Source of the DNA: Terriglobia bacterium
Lineage (GTDB): Bacteria; Acidobacteriota; Terriglobia; UBA7540
Assembly: GCA_020072905.1 (NCBI GenBank)
Contig: JAIQGB010000268.1
Coordinates: 1-6,323 of the forward strand
DNA length: 6,323 nt
Direction: 5' to 3'
The notes below the pieces were generated by a model. That model saw nothing but the letters and a program-made list of their open reading frames with translations. It had not been told where the DNA came from and did not search any database. The translations under genes and the position numbers were made by a program. Positions within the stretch are counted from its first letter, which is position 1. Every line of letters begins with the position of its first letter. Positions 1 to 5,464 of this stretch are shown piece after piece.

Positions 1-28
1 GAGGAAGTATCAGTTCTTGGGCAGTCAT
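1..28 (-). CDS. 5' end of a divergent gene, partial (product unknown)
   Basis: On the minus strand an ATG at 28-26 is preceded by AGGAG (38-34) with a 5-nt spacer, a textbook ribosome binding site. The frame stays open for the nine codons before the window ends, reading MTAQELILP. Nothing can be said about function from nine residues. The position, back to back with the reductase gene and separated from it by about 330 bp, suggests a divergent gene pair with a shared control region. A chance ATG after a chance AGGAG remains possible, so confidence is limited. Confidence 0.4.
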
Positions 29-97
29 CCCTTCTCCTGTGTGTCGCCGAGAGTGGGGCAGTGTGGCCAACTCCCGCCGGCGCAGCTGATTCAATCT

Positions 98-128
98 CAC
101 CTGGCGCCCTATTGGCGACGCACAGGTG
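98..128. repeat. Nested inverted repeat (possible operator or hairpin)
   Basis: CACCTG (98-103) is the inverted complement of CAGGTG (123-128). Inside it, CGCC (105-108) pairs with GGCG (114-117) around a 5-nt loop. The asymmetric internal loop makes it an imperfect hairpin. It lies in the gap between the divergent starts, where an operator would be expected, but no known regulator site is recognised. Confidence 0.25.
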
Positions 129-251
129 CAGCCAAGCAAAGCTCAGCATGATGCGTGAGGCGTTGGCCATGATGGACTGCCCTGCCCCCCGAAAAGGGAA
201 AGATCCAGCTAGTTCAATTCCTGGGGTTAGGCTTGGCAATCTAGGCGCGAC

Positions 252-280
252 TTGAATCGGAAGTTACGCTGGCATATCAT
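252..280 (+). promoter_or_regulatory. Candidate sigma-70 promoter for the acyl-CoA reductase
   Basis: TTGAAT (252-257) and TATCAT (275-280) are separated by exactly 17 bp and match the -35 and -10 consensus at 4/6 and 5/6 positions. Transcription would start near 287 and give a leader of about 70 nt before the ATG at 357. This is a by-eye match only. Confidence 0.35.
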
Positions 281-356
281 TTTGACCATTCCTTGGGGAT
301 TAATCTGCGCGGCTCAGGCCGAGGCCGACGGCTATGCATGCCAATAGCCTGAGCGG

Positions 357-2639
357 ATGGATGCGTTGGCGAGCAATCACAGATTCTGGTGGATGGATCG
401 AAGTCTTCTCGCTTTCAGCCCGGTGAGGGCGGTGGCCTTCTTCGCCTGGAACGCCCAGAGCTTTTCCGGTCGCTGGGCGCGGCGCACGGGGATGGCTCTG
501 ATCACTCTCCTCCTCCCGCTTTTCTGCCTTTTCAGCCGGTCGTGCGCCCTCCGCATGCTCTACGCGTGCCTGCGCGGGTTCAGCAAAGACCGGCTGGACC
601 TGCTGGGAGAAGAGTATTTCGAGTATGTGCTGAAGCCAGGACTGAAGCCGCGAGGGGTGGAGAGGATTCAAGCGCTGGGGCGAGCGCACCCTGGCTTGGT
701 TCTGGTCAGCAAGAGTCTCGATCACATTGTCCAACCTCTCGCGCGGCATCTGGGTGTTGAATATGTCCTGACCAACCGCTTGGAATTCCGCGACGGCCAC
801 GCGACGGGGAGGCTCCTGGACCCGCTCATTCTTCCGCGCCTCTGGGGTGGCGGGAATTCGCAAGAGCCGATGAACCTCGCGGCTCTGGCCGCGGGGCTGG
901 GCACTCGTAGTGAGGCGCAGGCGCTGCAAGCGGCGATTCAGCCCTCCGAGAGGGCTTTCCTTCCCAGCCGCCACGCCGTGGTGCGTTTTGACGCCGGACC
1001 AGGGGAGGACACCTTCTCCGTCCGCCGCGCGCTTGCCGGAAAACGCCTTCTGCTCATTGGCGCCACAGGCTTTATTGGCAAAGTCTGGCTGGCGAACACG
1101 CTGCGGGACCTGCCCGAGATCGGCAAGATCTACCTGCTGATCCGGCGCCAGCGGTCAACGACCGCAGTCCGGCGCTTTGAAAAGATCGTCGAGGAATCCC
1201 CCGTCTTCGAGTCATTCCACGACATGTACGGAAGCGAACTGCCGCGGTTCGTGGCCGAGCGCATCGAAATCCTGGAAGGCGATGTGAGCCAGCCGGGGCT
1301 TGGGCTGAATGAAGAGATCCAGGCCCGCCTGGCCCGCGAACTCGATCTCATCATCAATAGCGCCGGCCTCACGGACTTTAACCCCGACATTCGTGACGCG
1401 CTGGCCATCAACGTGGACAGCCTTGTCCACTTGATGGAATTCATGCGCCGCACGGACCACGCTGCGTTGATGCACCTTTCCACGTGTTTTGTGACGGGAT
1501 TCCGCGACGGCCGAATCGCGGAGGCGCTGCGCGAAAACTACACGCCTAAACCTGTCTCCGCCTTTGATGTGGAGCGCGAGCGGCAGTGGCTGCACGCCCG
1601 GGTGGCGGAGGTCGAACGGCAATCGGAGAGTCCGGAGGTTACGGAACAATTGCGCCGACAGGCGCGCGCCAAGGGCGCCCGGCTTTCCGAAGCATTGCTG
1701 GAGAGCCACGTTCGCAAGTACCGACTGCGGTGGGTTCGGAACCAGATGATCGAGGCGGGCATGAGCCGCGCGCGGGAACTCCACTGGCAGAATACTTATT
1801 GCTATACCAAAAGCCTCGGGGAGTCGCTGATCGTAAGGATGGGTGCCGGACTCCCCATCGCTGTGATCCGGCCCTCCATCACGGAGACTTCCACGCACCA
1901 GCCTTTCCGCGGTTGGAACGAGGGAGTCAACACTTCTGCTCCGCTTTCCTATCTGCTGGGTACCTACTTCCGCCAGCTTCCTACCAACGAGCGAAAGTGC
2001 CTGGACATTATCCCGGTGGATTTGGTCTCGCGGGGCATGACGCTGATCGCCGCCGCGCTCGTCGAGCGCCGCCATAAGCCCCTCTACCATCTTGCCACTT
2101 CGGCCTGCAACCCTTGCAACATGCGCCGCTCGATTGAATTAACCAGTCTGGCGCACCGGAAGTTCTACCGGGCGCAGGGGGGCCTGGAACAGTGGCTGCG
2201 ATCACGCTTTGACACAATTCCTGTTTCCAAGAAACGCTATCAGATCTTCTCCGCGCCCCGCCAGAGAGTGATGGTTCGGGCCCTGCGGCGGCTCACCTCG
2301 CCCATTCCCTTTGCGTATTCATCCCTCGTCCGCAGGGAGCGCGATCTGGAGCGGCTGGAAAAACTCATCGAGCTCTTCGAGCCGTTCATCCTTCTCAACG
2401 AACATGTCTTCGAGGCCCAGAACATCGAGATCCTCTCGGCGGCCCTCGTGCCCGAAGAGAAAGACAAGTTCGGTTACGACGCTCATTACATCGACTGGTG
2501 GGAGTACTGGATCAATATCCACGTCCCCGCACTGCGGAAATGGACCTATCCCCTCATCGAGGGCCGCCCGCTGGAGTCTCGCCCCGCACGCAGCTTCCGC
2601 CTCGACGCCCGCTCGGAGAGTATGGCGGCGGGCAATTAG
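357..2639 (+). CDS. Fatty acyl-CoA reductase with N-terminal degenerate HAD-like domain
   Basis: This 760-residue protein probably reduces long-chain acyl-CoA (or acyl-ACP) to fatty alcohol with NAD(P)H. Residues ~10-165 resemble the HAD-IB domain of phosphoserine-phosphatase-like proteins and plant GPATs. The cap-like helices and the stretch from L114 to G151 (VSKS, then HLG, RLE and DGxxTG signatures) fit, but motif I and the GDxxxD motif are missing. Residues ~228-735 form a male-sterility/FAR reductase: Rossmann motif G235-ATG-FIG241, catalytic S375/T376, Y481-xxx-K485, the helical insertion before the active Tyr seen in plant FARs, and a FAR-type C-terminal region (WWEYWINIHVPALRKW, 714-729). 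The reductase part, about 510 residues, is close in length to Marinobacter FarA. Residues ~46-60 are hydrophobic and could touch the membrane. ATG 357 has no good Shine-Dalgarno, but a stop at 345-347 excludes an earlier start. A start at M13 would cut into the degenerate motif I. The fatty-alcohol product is inferred from the family. Confidence 0.88.
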   Translation: MDALASNHRFWWMDRSLLAFSPVRAVAFFAWNAQSFSGRWARRTGMALITLLLPLFCLFSRSCALRMLYACLRGFSKDRLDLLGEEYFEYVLKPGLKPRGVERIQALGRAHPGLVLVSKSLDHIVQPLARHLGVEYVLTNRLEFRDGHATGRLLDPLILPRLWGGGNSQEPMNLAALAAGLGTRSEAQALQAAIQPSERAFLPSRHAVVRFDAGPGEDTFSVRRALAGKRLLLIGATGFIGKVWLANTLRDLPEIGKIYLLIRRQRSTTAVRRFEKIVEESPVFESFHDMYGSELPRFVAERIEILEGDVSQPGLGLNEEIQARLARELDLIINSAGLTDFNPDIRDALAINVDSLVHLMEFMRRTDHAALMHLSTCFVTGFRDGRIAEALRENYTPKPVSAFDVERERQWLHARVAEVERQSESPEVTEQLRRQARAKGARLSEALLESHVRKYRLRWVRNQMIEAGMSRARELHWQNTYCYTKSLGESLIVRMGAGLPIAVIRPSITETSTHQPFRGWNEGVNTSAPLSYLLGTYFRQLPTNERKCLDIIPVDLVSRGMTLIAAALVERRHKPLYHLATSACNPCNMRRSIELTSLAHRKFYRAQGGLEQWLRSRFDTIPVSKKRYQIFSAPRQRVMVRALRRLTSPIPFAYSSLVRRERDLERLEKLIELFEPFILLNEHVFEAQNIEILSAALVPEEKDKFGYDAHYIDWWEYWINIHVPALRKWTYPLIEGRPLESRPARSFRLDARSESMAAGN

Positions 2640-2691
2640 TCTCACCTCACTCCACCTTCACTTACAAATCTCGGCGACTAGACATATTTAA

Positions 2692-2709
2692 CTGCTTTGA
2701 AATAAGCAG
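2692..2709 (+). terminator. Weak hairpin downstream of the reductase gene
   Basis: CTGCTT (2692-2697) pairs perfectly with AAGCAG (2704-2709) around a 6-nt loop, 52 bp after the reductase stop. No U-tract follows and the stem is short, so it would be a poor intrinsic terminator. It may simply stabilise the 3' end or have no role. Confidence 0.2.
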
Positions 2710-2787
2710 GATAGAGTATCTCCATTTGGTTTCGAAGCCGCTTCTCTCTGCGTAGTATTTAGCAGGGAATACAGGTTTGGTCGAGCC

Positions 2788-2828
2788 TGGTACCGACCCA
2801 GTACTTTGGTACCGGGACTCCCGTACTA
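2788..2828. promoter_or_regulatory. Tandem GTAC-containing repeat, probable regulator binding site
   Basis: TGGTACCG occurs at 2788-2795 and again at 2807-2814, each followed by a second GTACT half-site (2801-2805 and 2823-2827). The result is two imperfect tandem units of 19 and about 22 bp. Four GTAC tetramers fall within 37 bp, against an expectation of about one per 256 bp. The second unit also contains the dyad CGGGA-C-TCCCG (2813-2823). The block ends about 10 bp before a strong Shine-Dalgarno and may overlap a -10-like TACTAT (2824-2829). Its position and dyad symmetry suggest an activator or response-regulator site for the downstream small gene. The regulator is not identified. Confidence 0.4.
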
Positions 2829-2906
2829 TTGTCTCTTGAAAGGAGCTACCAGAGAATGGCGCTGTCAGATAGCGGGAGAGGAGGTTCTCGGGTCGTGCCT
2901 GCCAAA

Positions 2907-2912
2907 AAGGAG
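2907..2912 (+). promoter_or_regulatory. Ribosome binding site deciding the zinc-ribbon start
   Basis: AAGGAG sits 6 nt before ATG 2919 and is near-ideal. A second AAAGGAG (2839-2845) lies 10 nt before the in-frame ATG 2856, so an N-terminally longer 70-residue form is possible. Codon composition changes to coding-like at 2919, which favours the short form. Confidence 0.6.
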
Positions 2913-2918
2913 ACGAAC

Positions 2919-3068
2919 ATGATAGAAACCAACACCGTCACCGAGGTCGCCGTTGAGCCGTGCCCGCGCTGCGGGTGGGTCAAGTTTAATCCGGATTGCC
3001 CGGAGTGCCGGGAAATCCGGGAGCAGTGCCTCCTGATGGGGACGGGTGTCGACGGCATCGACATGTAA
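2919..3068 (+). CDS. Small zinc-ribbon protein, 49 residues
   Basis: The predicted protein has 49 residues with a treble-clef/zinc-ribbon signature CPRC-x8-CPEC: C15, C18, C27 and C30 would bind one zinc ion. A fifth cysteine, C37, follows a short charged helix (REIREQ). The N-terminal 13 residues are acidic and polar. The tail GTGVDGIDM looks flexible. No signal peptide or membrane segment is present, so a cytoplasmic role is expected. AAGGAG 6 nt upstream and strong G/C third-position bias support a real gene with this start. It stands alone, preceded by the GTAC repeat block and followed by a 7-bp GC hairpin, so it may be its own transcription unit. Function is unknown. Single zinc ribbons of this size may bind nucleic acid or protein partners, but nothing here specifies which. 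Confidence 0.65.
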   Translation: MIETNTVTEVAVEPCPRCGWVKFNPDCPECREIREQCLLMGTGVDGIDM

Positions 3069-3103
3069 GCTCCCAAGCTGGCACGGTCCACAGGACCATC
3101 GCG

Positions 3104-3125
3104 CCCCGGCGCCTTATTGCCGGGG
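3104..3125 (+). terminator. Probable terminator hairpin after the zinc-ribbon gene
   Basis: CCCCGGC (3104-3110) pairs with GCCGGGG (3119-3125), a perfect 7-bp GC stem with an 8-nt loop, beginning 35 nt after the stop codon. The following GATCGTTT is only weakly U-rich, so it would be a non-canonical terminator. It could instead be the first stem of a structured RNA covering the gap. Confidence 0.4.
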
Positions 3126-3505
3126 GATCGTTTCGGACGAATGCCTGAATGAGCCGGTCCAGATTCTGGGGAACCGGCGGTCTGTTGTGGTTGATTGGAC
3201 TTGCGGCCAGCCCCGAGGGCGACGGGACGCCAGGCCCGTTGCTCTCGCGGGCATATCTTTCTTGCAGGGGAGTGCCGGAGACGAATCTCTGAGCCATTCG
3301 CCCCAAGGCTGGCTCGCTGAACCCGCCTCAGCAGGCAAGGGGCAGGCCACACCGTGGCCCGCTCATACTTGGAGGTTGCGCGTCCAGTCTGCGAATTCGC
3401 TTCACTTTGATGCCAGGTTCACCTCTCAAGGAAACCTACCTTTTGTCAACTTTTCACTTCATAATGCAGCTAATTGACCGAGTCCTGTGATATAGATTTC
3501 CACCT

Positions 3506-3510
3506 GGAGG
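3506..3510 (+). promoter_or_regulatory. Ribosome binding site of the CHASE3-PAS gene
   Basis: GGAGG lies 4 nt before ATG 3515 and is a strong Shine-Dalgarno. It is part of ACCTGGAGGT (3502-3511), so the upstream ACCT could pair weakly with AGGT and partly mask it. That stem is too short to claim control. Confidence 0.55.
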
Positions 3511-3514
3511 TCAT

Positions 3515-4522
3515 ATGGATCCTGTTCAGTCCAGAAGAGTCGCGCTAGGGTTTGTCCTCGCCATCCCCATCCTTTTAGTGGCGGACGTAGTGCAGTTCCT
3601 GAGCGTGCAGGGAGTTGTAAACTCGCACCGCCGGCTCGCCCAGTCAACGAGAGTGCTGGCAGAAGCCGGCCAAACGGGCGCCGCATTACGGGAAGCCGAA
3701 GCGAGTGTGCGCGAATTCCTGACGAGCGGAGACCCCGCCGCCCTTCCCTTGTACCAGGCCCAGGCCGCCGAAGCGAAGGAGGGCGTCCAGCAGTTGCTCA
3801 AGTTGACGGAAGGGAACCCTGAACTCCAGGCGCCGGCGCGCGCGCTGGAGCCTTTGGTGGCACGCAGGCTCGATCTACTTCAGGTCATGGTCGGCCTTCG
3901 GAGCAAGGCGCCGCTCGCCCCTGACAAGCAGAACGCGCTGGAAGCCGATGGCAAGAAGCAGATGGAGGCCGTCCAGGTGGCCCTTTCCAATATCCGGAAG
4001 AGGGAGGTGGATCAGCTCGCGGCCCGGATAGAGGAGGCCCGAGCCACCGCGCAGAGAACGACCTACCTGACCCCGCTGAGCGCCGCCCTTGGGCTCTGGC
4101 TGGTTCTGCTCGCCGCCCTGCTCCTCTACCGGGACGCCCGGGTTCGCAAGTGGTCGGGGATCGAGCGCAGGCTCTACTCCCGCGTCGTCGAAATGCTTCC
4201 CACGGGCCTCTGCTTGGTCGATGACGTGGGGCTCATCTTCTACACCAACCCCGCCGCGGACGCCGTGTTCGGCTACGAGCCCGGCGGATTGGTCGGGCGG
4301 CACGTGACCTCTCTGCACACCTCGCGCGAAGAGGGCACACGGTTCTTCGAGGAGGTCTTGGAGAGTGTAAGCGTCCGGGGAACCTGGGCGGGTGAATTCG
4401 CCAGCCGCAAGAAGAATGGAGACACTTTCACGTGCTTTGCGCACGCTTCGAACATGGACGTTCCTGGGAAGGTGTACCGCATCTTTCTCTACGAGGATGC
4501 CTCGGAGCGCCCGCATTCGTAG
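3515..4522 (+). CDS. CHASE3-PAS membrane sensor without an output domain
   Basis: This 335-residue protein has a membrane segment at ~9-31, a periplasmic helical CHASE3-type domain at ~38-180 (hallmark E62 in LREAEASVREFLTSGD, 58-73), a second membrane segment at ~187-206, and one PAS domain at ~218-328. In the PAS domain, LCLVDDVGLIFYTNPAADA (232-250) and the FGY and GR motifs are typical, and it ends in a PAC-like YEDASERP (326-333). CHASE3 domains sense extracellular signals and usually feed a histidine kinase, diguanylate cyclase or methyl-accepting domain, but here the protein stops directly after PAC. Only about 150 bp separate it from the next gene, too little for a kinase in any frame. 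It could be a truncated relic, or a stand-alone sensor acting on a partner protein. A helical linker at ~157-181 fits signal transmission. Start ATG 3515 follows GGAGG. Confidence 0.82.
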   Translation: MDPVQSRRVALGFVLAIPILLVADVVQFLSVQGVVNSHRRLAQSTRVLAEAGQTGAALREAEASVREFLTSGDPAALPLYQAQAAEAKEGVQQLLKLTEGNPELQAPARALEPLVARRLDLLQVMVGLRSKAPLAPDKQNALEADGKKQMEAVQVALSNIRKREVDQLAARIEEARATAQRTTYLTPLSAALGLWLVLLAALLLYRDARVRKWSGIERRLYSRVVEMLPTGLCLVDDVGLIFYTNPAADAVFGYEPGGLVGRHVTSLHTSREEGTRFFEEVLESVSVRGTWAGEFASRKKNGDTFTCFAHASNMDVPGKVYRIFLYEDASERPHS

Positions 4523-4659
4523 TAAGAGCCTGGGAGTCCCGCCGCGACAAGGTGCCGGTTTCCCACCTGCGGTCGTAGGCGGATCAGGGAATCAGCCCCG
4601 CGGCTCGCAGCGCCGACCCTTGGGTCAACATTCCAGACGGCGGGCCATAATCTTCACAT

Positions 4660-4664
4660 GGGAG
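4660..4664 (+). promoter_or_regulatory. Ribosome binding site deciding the membrane-protein start
   Basis: GGGAG lies 5 nt before ATG 4670. The alternative ATG 4658 overlaps this site and has no Shine-Dalgarno of its own. A -10-like CATAAT (4646-4651) just upstream would place transcription start near 4658, but no -35 partner is convincing. Confidence 0.5.
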
Positions 4665-4669
4665 ACAGC

Positions 4670-5326
4670 ATGTTCCTGGGGCATCTCGCTGTGGGGATGG
4701 CAGCCAAAAGGGCCGCGCCCAGGACTTCGCTCGCAACGCTGATCGCCTCCGCCCAGTTCGCGGACATCATTTGGCCCGCTTTCCTATTGCTGGGTCTTGA
4801 GCATGTCCGAATCGACCCGGGGAACACTGCTGTCACCCCACTGGACTTCTACGATTACCCCATTTCCCACAGCCTTCTGACCGGGCTGGGGTGGGCGGCC
4901 GGGTTCGGCTTGGTGTATTACGCCCTGCGACGCTACGCGCGCGGAGCCTGGGTTCTGGGGGCCTGCGTCCTCAGCCACTGGGTTCTGGATACTATCAGCC
5001 ACCGGCCGGATATGCCGCTCTATCCGGGCGGACAGACTTACGTTGGGCTGGGGCTTTGGAATTCTGTTCCAGCGACCGCGGTCGTCGAATTGGGGATGTA
5101 TATCGCTGGGATCGCTATCTACGTGGGTTTCACCACGGCCCGGGACCGCATCGGGAAGTACGCATTTTGGGCGCTGGCTGCGACGCTCATCGCCCTTTAC
5201 ATGGCGAGCTTGCTGGGTCCGCCGCCAAGCGTTCATGCTCTGGCTGTGGTCTCAATCGTGGGCTGGCTCTTTATCCCTTGGGCGTGGTGGGCTGACTCCC
5301 ATCGACGGCCTGCGTCAGACTCGTAG
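4670..5326 (+). CDS. Polytopic membrane protein, YdjM/DUF457-like putative metal-dependent hydrolase
   Basis: From ATG 4670 the product has 218 residues with about six membrane segments (~25-43, 68-85, 93-107, 133-153, 163-182, 189-207). Polar residues that recur in membrane-bound metal-dependent hydrolase-like proteins are present: H5 near the start, D32, the PISHS motif with H67, and SHWVLDTISHRPDMPLYPG (102-120) with H103, D107, H111 and D114. These could form a metal site at the membrane surface, but catalytic activity is not demonstrated for this group and the substrate is unknown. The N-terminus MFLGHLAVG matches my memory of homologues that begin MFLGHYAVG, which with GGGAG at 4660 favours this start over ATG 4658. 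The gene seems a separate unit: 147 bp from the CHASE3-PAS gene and closed by a strong hairpin. A link to lipid metabolism would be inference from neighbours only. Confidence 0.78.
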   Translation: MFLGHLAVGMAAKRAAPRTSLATLIASAQFADIIWPAFLLLGLEHVRIDPGNTAVTPLDFYDYPISHSLLTGLGWAAGFGLVYYALRRYARGAWVLGACVLSHWVLDTISHRPDMPLYPGGQTYVGLGLWNSVPATAVVELGMYIAGIAIYVGFTTARDRIGKYAFWALAATLIALYMASLLGPPPSVHALAVVSIVGWLFIPWAWWADSHRRPASDS

Positions 5327-5345
5327 GACTTCCTCGGGGGAGTCC
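5326..5345 (+). terminator. Strong hairpin at the stop codon of the membrane-protein gene
   Basis: GGACTTCC (5326-5333) pairs with GGGAGTCC (5338-5345), eight pairs with one G-U, closing a TCGG tetraloop. It begins at the last base of the TAG stop. No U-tract follows, so it is either a U-less terminator or a 3'-end stabiliser. It separates this gene from the next reductase. Confidence 0.4.
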
Positions 5346-5445
5346 GCCGGGGCAGAGCAAGTCGCGCAGGGTTCGTGGCTGCCCCTTGGGTTTGGAAGGC
5401 TCTTGGCCATCACAAAAATCAACCCTGTGCCGCGCCCCTTCAAGC

Positions 5446-5451
5446 TAAAAT
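5446..5451 (+). promoter_or_regulatory. -10-like element just before the second reductase
   Basis: TAAAAT (5446-5451) matches TATAAT at 5/6 positions and ends 13 nt before ATG 5465. Transcription from it would start near 5458 and leave a leader of about 7 nt. That agrees with the absence of any Shine-Dalgarno. No acceptable -35 hexamer is seen 16-19 bp upstream, so support is weak. Confidence 0.25.
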
Positions 5452-5464
5452 ACACAGCTACTTT

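Larger units (their letters stand above)
29..356. other. Intergenic control region between divergent genes
   Basis: No convincing gene is seen. The only forward open frame here (GTG at 61 to 255) has no ribosome binding site and a composition unlike the neighbouring genes. The stretch holds a nested inverted repeat (98-128) and a candidate promoter facing the reductase gene (252-280). An in-frame stop at 345-347 limits how far upstream the reductase can begin. The rest shows nothing recognisable. Confidence 0.5.
2640..2918. other. Intergenic region upstream of the zinc-ribbon gene
   Basis: This region is visibly more AT-rich in its first half than the flanking genes. It holds a small hairpin after the reductase stop (2692-2709), the GTAC repeat block (2788-2828) and two purine-rich Shine-Dalgarno-like stretches (2839-2845 and 2907-2912). 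The frame open from TTG 2829 and ATG 2856 is continuous with the zinc-ribbon gene. Its codons before 2919 lack the strong G/C third-position bias seen after 2919, so it is treated here as leader. Confidence 0.45.
3069..3514. other. 446-bp gene-free region with several GC hairpins
   Basis: Open frames on both strands here lack ribosome binding sites, domain-like sequence and coding composition. The stretch contains perfect or near-perfect stems at 3104-3125, 3153-3178, 3220-3241, 3316-3332 and 3345-3359. The last ~90 bp become AT-richer and hold the start region of the CHASE3-PAS gene. It could include an untranslated RNA. No known RNA family, tRNA or riboswitch was recognised by eye. Confidence 0.4.

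Noticed and set aside
61..255. 64-residue forward open frame starting with GTG
   Set aside because: There is no ribosome binding site, no recognisable domain and no coding-like third-position bias. It sits in what looks like a divergent control region.
270..286. Possible sigma-54 promoter (TGGCAT...TTGAC)
   Set aside because: The GG and following TG/GC elements do not give a proper -24/-12 pair: the -12 GC is absent. The overlapping sigma-70-like pair is a better fit.
334..426. Small upstream reading frames (ATG 334, ATG 338) overlapping or abutting the reductase start
   Set aside because: No ribosome binding site precedes them and the peptides are arbitrary. The frame from 338 ends 4 nt before ATG 357, but translational coupling cannot be argued from that alone.
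1557..1797. Long charged helical stretch (residues ~401-480) between catalytic Ser/Thr and Tyr of the reductase, first taken as an unusual insertion
   Set aside because: Plant and Marinobacter-type FARs carry a comparable helical segment before the YxxxK motif, so it is typical of the family.
1212..2090. 292-residue open frame on the minus strand inside the reductase gene, with others at 300-974 and 3875-4516
   Set aside because: They lie antisense to genes with clear domain matches, have low-complexity Arg/Pro/Ala/Gly-rich translations without domain features, and are expected by chance in GC-rich coding DNA.
2846..3352. 168-residue minus-strand frame and the overlapping 3046-3477 forward frame
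   Set aside because: The first is antisense to the well-supported zinc-ribbon gene and both cross hairpin-rich DNA. Neither has a ribosome binding site or protein-like features.
3443..3497. Promoter elements TTGTCA, TTGACC, CATAAT and TATAGA before the CHASE3-PAS gene
   Set aside because: No pair of these hexamers has a spacer near 17 bp (the pairs give 11 to 22), so no promoter can be placed.
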